In this document: positions 58,646 through 64,000 of the stretch, in pieces | How the letters are laid out: every line of letters begins with the position of its first letter | Numbering within the stretch: position 1 is the stretch's first letter | Assembly (NCBI GenBank): GCA_963793825.1 | Contig: CAWCBE010000007.1 | Location: 558,001 to 622,000, forward strand | Length of the DNA stretch: 64,000 nt | Origin: RYN-230 sp963793825 | GTDB taxonomy: Bacteria > Actinomycetota > Actinomycetes > Streptosporangiales > Streptosporangiaceae | Direction of reading: 5' to 3' | The notes under the pieces: model-generated | What the model saw: only the letters and a program-made list of their open reading frames with translations | Database searches by the model: none | What the model was told of the DNA's origin: nothing | Made by a program: the position numbers and the translations under genes

Positions 58646-59149
58646 AGCCGAGCACCTTTCCTCCGGTGCCGCTTTCATGTCAGTCTCGCCCGGGCCGCTT
58701 CCCGCCCGCCACCGCTTCGCCCCTTGACGGCATCCAGGGCCGCGACTAGGTTTCCCATAATTTATGGCTTGAATCAAGAATCCAATTAAGAAGGCGGCTC
58801 ACTGCACCAGGCCTCCCGCGGGCGCCAGGCCCGCCGGGTACTGGCGGCCCGGCCGCAGCCCAGGCCGCTCACGGCGACGCCGGGCCGTCCCCGCTATCTC
58901 GGTCACCCACCCGCGTACCTGGCCGGGGCCGCGGGCTGGTGACCGCGGGCCTGCGGTGACCGCGGTACCAGGAGGCCGCGGTCCCCGCAGGCCGCCCACG
59001 GCGCCCCGGGCCGCCTCGGAGGCCGGGCCGGCCAGCGGACCTGCCGGGCGTCGGATCCGGCGCCGCGGACGCGGCCCGCCATTTCGGCTTCCTGGCCGCC
59101 ACGGTGCACGTCGGGCCGCCCAGGGATCAATCGCTACGATGTGTAAGCC
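58646..59149. other. Long intergenic region between the SDR and ABC exporter genes
   Basis: 504 bp between divergent genes. It contains an AT-rich core (about 58752-58795) with two adjacent palindromes, given separately. The remaining 350 bp are GC-rich, with no conserved coding potential that I can recognise: two open frames of about 75 codons on the minus strand look like Arg/Pro-rich noise. TACGAT at 59135-59140, 9 nt before the ABC ATG, may be its -10. Confidence 0.5.
58755..58778. promoter_or_regulatory. Two adjacent palindromes, putative operators
   Basis: CCATAATTTATGG (58755-58767) is a perfect 6+1+6 palindrome. It abuts CTTGAATCAAG (58768-58778), a perfect 5+1+5 palindrome. They lie in an unusually AT-rich spot, about 110 bp upstream of the SDR start and 370 bp upstream of the exporter genes. 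They look like regulator sites overlapping a promoter. No cognate regulator gene is adjacent. Confidence 0.55.
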
Positions 59150-60148
59150 ATGAGCAGCGCGCCAGCAGCAGCGAGTACGACCGGGCAGCAGGACGGCCGG
59201 CCCGGTGGGGTGATCCGCACCGAGCAGCTGACCAAGGTCTACCCGGGGGCTGACTTTGCCGCCGTGGACCGGCTGGACCTGAGCGTGCAGGCCGGGGAGA
59301 TCTTCGGCCTGCTGGGGCCGAACGGCGCCGGGAAGACGACGACCGTGGGCATCCTCACCACCCGCGTGGTGCCCACGTCCGGGCAGGCCTTCCTGGCCGG
59401 CGTGGACGTCGCCGCGCACCCGGCGCTGGCCAAGCAGCTGAGCGGGATCGTGTCCCAGCAGAACACGCTGGACCGGCAGCTCACCGTGTGGGAGAACCTG
59501 TACTTCCACGGCCGGCTGTTCGGCATGGGGGCCAAGGCCTCCCGGCGGGCCGCCGACGAGCTGCTGGCGCAGTTCCAGCTGTCCAAATGGGCCAAGGCAT
59601 CGGTCTACGCGCTGTCCGGCGGCATGGCCCAGCGGCTGATGGTGGCGCGGGCCATCTTCCACCGCCCCTCCGTACTGTTCCTGGACGAGCCGACCGCGGG
59701 CCTGGACCCGCAGAGCCGGCTCGCGCTGTGGGACCTGCTCGGCGAGCTGCACGGCGATGGCCAGACGATCCTGCTGACCACGCACTACATGGAGGAAGCG
59801 GACCAGCTCTGCGACCGGGTGGCGATCATGGACCACGGCCGGATCCTGGCCCTGGACACCCCGGCCGCGCTCAAGCAGAGCGTCGGCGCCGACACGGTAG
59901 TCACGGTGAAGACGGCGGGCGACACCGGCCGGCTGGCCGAGCTGCTCAGCCGGGACGTGGCCGGCGTGACCCGGACCCGCCTGGTAGACCGCGGGGTCCA
60001 GCTGCACATGCAGGGCGGCGACCGGCTGGTGCCGCGGATCGTGCTGGCCGCGGAGCGCGGCGGGTTCGACCTCGTCGACCTGTCGATCTCCGAGCCGAGC
60101 CTGGAGACCGTGTTCATCAACCTGACCGGCAAGGAGCTGCGGGACTGA
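59150..60148 (+). CDS. ABC-2 type exporter ATPase (DrrA-like)
   Basis: ATP-binding subunit of a daunorubicin-resistance-type exporter, 332 aa. Walker A is GPNGAGKTTT (about 55-64), the Q-loop GIVSQQNTLDRQLTVWEN, the signature LSGGMAQRL, Walker B VLFLDEPTAGLDPQ and the H-loop LLTTHYMEEAD. A DUF4162-like C-terminal segment ends ETVFINLTGKELRD. The stop codon overlaps the permease ATG (TGATG), so the two are coupled. Cargo unknown; a drug or lipid is likely. Confidence 0.92.
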   Translation: MSSAPAAASTTGQQDGRPGGVIRTEQLTKVYPGADFAAVDRLDLSVQAGEIFGLLGPNGAGKTTTVGILTTRVVPTSGQAFLAGVDVAAHPALAKQLSGIVSQQNTLDRQLTVWENLYFHGRLFGMGAKASRRAADELLAQFQLSKWAKASVYALSGGMAQRLMVARAIFHRPSVLFLDEPTAGLDPQSRLALWDLLGELHGDGQTILLTTHYMEEADQLCDRVAIMDHGRILALDTPAALKQSVGADTVVTVKTAGDTGRLAELLSRDVAGVTRTRLVDRGVQLHMQGGDRLVPRIVLAAERGGFDLVDLSISEPSLETVFINLTGKELRD

Positions 60149-61032
60149 TGACCACCTCACTGACCCCGCAGGCGGCGCGGCAACGGATCGGCGGCGGGCC
60201 GACCCGGTCGGTCGCCGCCGCCAGCTGGACCGCCCTCGGCGCGCTCATGCTGCGTGACCTGGTCGTGCTGCGCAAGCACTGGTGGGAGTTCGTGCTGCGC
60301 ACCATCATCCAGCCGTTCCTGCTCTGCTTCGTGTTCCTGTTCGTATTCCCGAAGATCGGCCAGGGGATCGGCGGCGGGCACGGCACGGCCGCCGAGTCCG
60401 CGTTCGCCACCATCCTGGTCCCCGGGGTGGTCGGCATCTCGATCATGTTCCAGGGCGTGCAGTCCATCGCCCTGAACATGGCGCAGGAGTTCGGCTTCAC
60501 CCGGGAGATCGAGGACCGGGTGCAGGCGCCCTGCCCTATCTGGCTGGTGGCCGTGGCCAAGGTGTTGTCGGGCGCGGCCCAGGGCGTGATCTCGGCGATC
60601 ATCGTGCTGCCGATGGCCTCGGTGGTGCACGCGCCCGGGGTGCACGCGCACCTCTCGCTGCACTGGTGGATCATCCTGACGCTGGTCCCGCTGGCCTGCG
60701 TGGCCATGGCCGGCCTGGGCCTGGTGCTGGGGACCAGCTTCGAGCCGCGCAACATCGGGCTGATGTTCGGCTTCATCATCCTGCCGATCACCTTCCTGGG
60801 CTGCACGTACTACTCCTGGACCAGGCTGGCCCCGGTCACGGTGGGCGGCTGGCCCTGGCTGCAGACCATCGTGCTGATCAACCCGCTCGTCTACGTGAAC
60901 GAGGGGATGCGGGCGGCGTTCACCGTGGCGCCGCACATGCACCTGTACGTGATCTACCCGGTGGTGACCGGGTTCGCCGTGGTGTTCCTGGCCATCGGGC
61001 TGCGCAACTTCCGGCGGCGCGTGCTGTCCTGA
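60148..61032 (+). CDS. ABC-2 type exporter permease (DrrB-like)
   Basis: Membrane subunit of the exporter, 294 aa with six helices: about 49-68 (FVLRTIIQPFLLCFVFLFVF), 89-108, 131-155, 168-190, 200-215 and 262-284. The ABC-2 loop motif is REIEDRVQAPCPIWLVAVAKV, in the usual place between helices 2 and 3. FGFIILPITFLGCTYYSW is typical. It starts at ATG 60148 inside the ATPase stop and is the last gene of the pair. The next gene is convergent. Confidence 0.9.
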   Translation: MTTSLTPQAARQRIGGGPTRSVAAASWTALGALMLRDLVVLRKHWWEFVLRTIIQPFLLCFVFLFVFPKIGQGIGGGHGTAAESAFATILVPGVVGISIMFQGVQSIALNMAQEFGFTREIEDRVQAPCPIWLVAVAKVLSGAAQGVISAIIVLPMASVVHAPGVHAHLSLHWWIILTLVPLACVAMAGLGLVLGTSFEPRNIGLMFGFIILPITFLGCTYYSWTRLAPVTVGGWPWLQTIVLINPLVYVNEGMRAAFTVAPHMHLYVIYPVVTGFAVVFLAIGLRNFRRRVLS

Positions 61033-61088
61033 GGGCACCGCCGGCCCGGCTGAGGCAGGCCCCGGGTCGCGCAGGCTGATCCGGGCAC

Positions 61089-62033
61089 TCAGGCCAGGCA
61101 GGTGAGCGGTTCCCCGCCGTTGTAGGCCACCATGTCACCGAGGGCGGTGGCGATGTCGATGCCGCCGCCGCGCGGGGTGCCGCCCAGCTCCGCGCAGGCC
61201 CGGTGCAGGTTGCCGACGATCCGCTCGGCGTCGGGCCAGTCCGCGAACCGGCCCAGGCCGGTGTCCCGTGCCGCCTCCAGCGGGGAGGCCCCGGCCGCCC
61301 GGGCCCGGCCCGCGACGTCGAGCACGAACCGGAGGTAGTCCAGCGTCGCGTCGATGGGTTCCGCGCCGCTGAAGACCGGGCCGTGGCCGGGGACGATGGT
61401 CGCCGCGCCGAGCGGCCGGACGACCTGCTCCAGGACCTCGATGGCACCGGCCACCGACCCCATGAGCAGGAACGGCGTGCCGCCGTTGAAGATCAGGTCG
61501 CCGCAGAACAGCACCGACCGCTCGGGGATCCAGACGATCGAGTCGTTGGTCGTGTGCGCAGCCATGCCGACGTGCCGGACCTGGGCGCGCAGGTCGCCGC
61601 TGTGCAGGGTGACCTCATCGGTGAAGGTGATGAACGGCGGGTCCAGGCTCAGCTCACCCCAGTCCGGGCCGGCCCAGAATGGCAGCGGCGGAGGCGCCCC
61701 GAAGGCGATGGCCTCGGCGCGGGTGCGCTCGTGCCCGACGATGGCCGCGCCCGGGAACAGGCAGTTCCCGAACGTGTGGTCACCGTGGTGATGGGTGTTG
61801 ATGACGGCGCGCACCGGGGCCGGGGTGACGGCGGCGATGGCGCGCGCGTAGGCGCGGGTCCGGCGCTCGGTGGCGCAGGCGTCGATGGACAGGACGCCCT
61901 GCCGGCCGGCCAGGAAGCCGGTGTTGTTGATCCACCACGTCCCGTCCGGCTGGACGTAGGCGTAGACCCCGGCGGACACCTCCTGCACCTCCGGCCGGCC
62001 GGGCACGGTGATATCGGCGGGCAGGCTGCTCAC
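61089..62033 (-). CDS. Metallo-beta-lactamase-fold hydrolase
   Basis: The protein has 314 aa. The metal site is INTHHHGDHTFGN (HxHxDH), with HVGMAAHTTNDS (third His), LFCGDLIFNGG (bridging Asp) and IVPGHGPV (last His). The N-terminal region VYAYVQPDGTWWINNTGFLAG fits the group of SoxH/quinoprotein-relay or cyclase-like hydrolases. The C-terminal helical region (GRFADWPDAERIVGNLHRAC) is an accessory domain. Substrate unknown. It lies 13 bp downstream of a small membrane protein gene and probably shares its transcript. Confidence 0.85.
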   Translation of the reverse strand: MSSLPADITVPGRPEVQEVSAGVYAYVQPDGTWWINNTGFLAGRQGVLSIDACATERRTRAYARAIAAVTPAPVRAVINTHHHGDHTFGNCLFPGAAIVGHERTRAEAIAFGAPPPLPFWAGPDWGELSLDPPFITFTDEVTLHSGDLRAQVRHVGMAAHTTNDSIVWIPERSVLFCGDLIFNGGTPFLLMGSVAGAIEVLEQVVRPLGAATIVPGHGPVFSGAEPIDATLDYLRFVLDVAGRARAAGASPLEAARDTGLGRFADWPDAERIVGNLHRACAELGGTPRGGGIDIATALGDMVAYNGGEPLTCLA

Positions 62034-62046
62034 CAGGATTCTCCCG

Positions 62047-62253
62047 TCACTTCTTCTTCCCGGGTGCCTGCGACACCGCGCCGATGGCGGGCGCCAGCGT
62101 GAGCCACAGCCCGATCGTCACCAGCATCGAGGTGAGGTAGCCGAAGGGCATGATGCCCACATCCGTGCTGACGATCCCGGCGAAGATCATCAGCAGCCAG
62201 GCACTCACGAAGAACATCGGGCCAGCCGCCAGCAGCTTGGCGAACGCAGTCAT
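62047..62253 (-). CDS. Small two-helix membrane protein
   Basis: The protein has 68 aa from ATG 62253, with GGAAGGGG 8 nt upstream. Two membrane helices are separated by a short loop (about 10-28, GPMFFVSAWLLMIFAGIVS, and 36-56, YLTSMLVTIGLWLTLAPAIG), and the C-terminus is basic (PGKKK). I do not recognise the family. It is immediately upstream of the metallo-beta-lactamase-fold gene, so may act with it or merely be cotranscribed. Confidence 0.6.
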   Translation of the reverse strand: MTAFAKLLAAGPMFFVSAWLLMIFAGIVSTDVGIMPFGYLTSMLVTIGLWLTLAPAIGAVSQAPGKKK

Positions 62254-62399
62254 CACTCGACCCCTTCCGGGCCACCGGCCCGGCACCCGGGCCGGCCATG
62301 TCCTCGGACACCTCCATCGTCGGGTTCCCCCGATCGCCCCGGAAGGGCCGAAGGTCGCCCGCCCGGGCCGTTGAGCCTGGCCCGCGGCCGGGCGTCATG

Positions 62400-62689
62400 G
62401 CGGGCGGCGGGCGAGTTCGCGCAGCCGGTGGAAGGCGTTCCCGACGGTGACCAGGTCGAAGGACCGCTCCGGTGCCGGCCGGTTCTCCGCCGCGCTGACC
62501 ACCATCCGGATGTCGTGGAGGCCAGCCCGCACCGTCCGCCTCCGCCCGCCCGGCCAGGTCATCGATCAGGGACTGCGGATAGGGCACCCGGTAACGGTCG
62601 TAATACCGGGCGGTTCCCTGGTACAGGTCGCTCCGGAACTCCGGCTCAGCCGCCCCGCCAGTATCACCGCGCGGCGGCCCGGGCGTCAT
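62400..62689 (-). pseudogene. Fragment of a class I SAM-dependent methyltransferase
   Basis: On the minus strand, ATG 62689 starts a piece ending FRSDLYQGTARYYDRYRVPY and DDLAGRAEADG, the usual N-terminus of a methyltransferase family. The next conserved block, GLHDIRMVVSAAENRPAP then SFDLVTVGNAFHRLRELARR, follows in a different frame. The SAM-binding motif I region (about 60 residues with the GxGxG loop) is deleted between them. The C-terminal third is missing too. It overlaps the end of the MFS gene. It is a clear remnant, not functional. Confidence 0.8.
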
Positions 62690-64000
62690 TGCTCTTCCCG
62701 TCGCGGCCGCAGCCGGGTGGCGGGCTCAGGACCAGGACTGGACTGCAGGATGGGCCGCGGGCGGGGCGGGCGCCGAAGTCGCGGAAGGCCTGCTGGGCCA
62801 GCGCCCAGGTCAAGGTGGCGGCGACCGCGACGGCGGACAGGATGAAGAAGGCGCCCGGGCCGGCCCGGTGCACGACGAAGCCCGCCAGGGCGACCGAGAC
62901 GGGAAACATGCCGTAGCTCGTGGTCAGCATCAGCCCGCTGAGCCTGCCGAGAAGGCCCGGCGGGGCCCAGCGCTGGAACGCGGTCTGGGTGGTGATCTTG
63001 GCCCACAGGTTGAGCACGCCCCACAGCACCATGATCGCCACCGCGGTGGCCAGCCCCGGCGCCCAGGCGAGCCCGGCCATCAGCGGGGCCTGGGCCAGGA
63101 AGACCAGGCCGGCCGGGACGGCCGGGCGGCGGCCGGGGCGCAGCCGGGTGGCGGCGAGCGCGCCGGCCACCGCCCCGATGCCGAAGCCGGCCACGAGGAG
63201 CCCGTACCCGGCCGCTCCCGTCTCCAGCTGGCCGCAGGCGAACAGCGGGAGAGCGACCTCGAAGGTGCCGGCGCTGCCCAGGTTGGCGGCGACGTTAATG
63301 GCCAGCAGCAGCGGCATGACGCGCTGGTGCCGGATGAAGGCCCACGGGCCTGACCGGCCCGGCCCTCCCCGGCGGTCCGGCTCTGCGCCGGCCGCTGGCC
63401 CGGGACGCGCCGGGATCCGGCGGCGGGCGGCGCGGGCGGCGGCCATGGCCCCGAGCCGCCAGAGCGTGAGCGAGGAGACGGCGAAGCTCAGCGCATCGAG
63501 CCCGAAGGCGGCCGCTGAGCCGAGCGCGGCCACCGCGAGGCCACCCGCGGCCGGCCCGGCGAACGCGGCGACCTGCGTGCTGGCCGACAGCACGGCGTTG
63601 CCGCCCTGCAGGTCGGGGCCGTCCAGCAGGTCCGGCATGATCGCGAACGAGGCGGGCAGGAACAGTCCCTCGCCGGCCCCGAGGCCGAGGGCGATCGGGA
63701 CCAGGATGACCAGGTCGGGACGTTGCCGCGCGGCCACCACGGCCAGCGCGCCGACCAGGATGATCCGGGCGGCATCGGCGGCCATCATGACCCGCCAGGG
63801 CCCGAACCGGTCGGCGAGATGCCCGCCGACCATGATCAGGCAGGTGCGCGGGATGCCGTACGCGGCCAGCACCGTGCCGAGCAGGACCGCCCCGCCGTGG
63901 TGGGACAGCACGTACCAGGGCAGCGCCACCGCGTACAGGCCGTCGCCGAGGCTGGACACGAACTGACCGCCGGCCAGCAGGCGGAACGGCCGCGATCCCA
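62664..64000 (-). CDS. MFS transporter, 5' end beyond the window
   Basis: Major facilitator superfamily permease, probably an exporter of the enterobactin/macrolide-efflux-like type. The frame is open to the right edge: RPFRLLAGGQFVSSLGDGLY is readable upstream of the internal GTG at 63959. At least 445 residues are visible, with about 11 to 12 helices, the MFS loop VGGHLADRFGPWRVM and a central cytoplasmic loop (RRRIPARPGPAAGAEPDRR). The C-terminal tail after about AFRDFGARPARG is hydrophilic. The start codon and promoter lie outside the window. Substrate unknown. Confidence 0.85.
   Translation of the reverse strand, partial: GSRPFRLLAGGQFVSSLGDGLYAVALPWYVLSHHGGAVLLGTVLAAYGIPRTCLIMVGGHLADRFGPWRVMMAADAARIILVGALAVVAARQRPDLVILVPIALGLGAGEGLFLPASFAIMPDLLDGPDLQGGNAVLSASTQVAAFAGPAAGGLAVAALGSAAAFGLDALSFAVSSLTLWRLGAMAAARAARRRIPARPGPAAGAEPDRRGGPGRSGPWAFIRHQRVMPLLLAINVAANLGSAGTFEVALPLFACGQLETGAAGYGLLVAGFGIGAVAGALAATRLRPGRRPAVPAGLVFLAQAPLMAGLAWAPGLATAVAIMVLWGVLNLWAKITTQTAFQRWAPPGLLGRLSGLMLTTSYGMFPVSVALAGFVVHRAGPGAFFILSAVAVAATLTWALAQQAFRDFGARPARGPSCSPVLVLSPPPGCGRDGKSNDARAAAR

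Noticed and set aside
1..64000. tRNA, rRNA, riboswitch, transposase, integrase or origin features
   Set aside because: I looked for cloverleaf-like tRNA ends, conserved rRNA segments, riboswitch cores and DDE/serine-recombinase motifs on both strands and saw none that I could support.

Overview
The window is very GC-rich (roughly 70% or more by eye) and comes from an actinobacterium that makes phosphatidylinositol mannosides. The marker is the pgsA-patA-pimA trio in the rel-apt-secFD-yajC-ruvBAC-yebC-pdxTS chromosomal neighbourhood known from mycobacteria and streptomycetes. I cannot name the genus. No rRNA, tRNA, CRISPR array, transposase or integrase was found. Short TGA/ATG and GTGA stop-start overlaps are common, so the operons are tight. 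Several promoters sit 6 nt from the start codon, consistent with leaderless transcripts.

Layout. (1) 1-15912, minus strand: conserved housekeeping block with rel (cut by the left edge), apt, secF, secD, yajC, ruvB, ruvA, ruvC, an Eis-like acetyltransferase, yebC, pdxT (frameshifted), a double Clp-N protein, pdxS, a LemA-like protein, pimA, patA and pgsA. (2) 16048-20164, plus strand: fusA2 (EF-G2), a strong terminator, a ribbon-helix-helix (RHH) protein with a repeat-array operator, a DUF4097 protein and the wreck of a DrrAB-type ABC exporter. (3) 20161-25313, minus: HIT protein, thrS, an L,D-transpeptidase and a CorA-like transporter. (4) 25360-30239, plus: a MhuD-like heme oxygenase, a PLP D-amino-acid enzyme and a 1000-aa membrane-anchored protein with TIG-like domains, a MACPF/perforin-type domain and a possible lectin-like tail. 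(5) 30262-34220: a glutamine-synthetase-like ligase with an amino-acid/amine permease, then a divergent MarR/ABM pair with two palindromic operators.

(6) 34221-49295 is a catabolic island. A lacI-lutA-lutB-lutC operon (minus) diverges from a rhamnose operon (plus): ABC transporter (ATPase, two permeases, lipoprotein), mutarotase rhaM, isomerase rhaI, fused aldolase/lactaldehyde dehydrogenase rhaEW and kinase rhaB. Together they can take L-rhamnose to DHAP plus L-lactate, and LutABC would oxidise the lactate to pyruvate. The operon carries unusual intercistronic hairpins and short tandem repeats. (7) 49418-64000 is an accessory region: a DUF1707 protein, a cellobiose phosphorylase, an orphan molybdenum hydroxylase large subunit, a DUF4118 membrane protein, an amidohydrolase, a truncated luciferase-like gene, an SDR, an ABC-2 exporter, a metallo-beta-lactamase-fold hydrolase, a small membrane protein, a methyltransferase remnant and an MFS transporter cut by the right edge.

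The most novel item is the membrane-tethered MACPF protein at 27237-30239. The best new regulatory signals are the 11-bp-phased repeat array in front of the RHH gene and the rha/lut divergent control region. Two apparent single-base frameshifts (pdxT and the 5' end of the rhamnose ATPase) need read-level checking.
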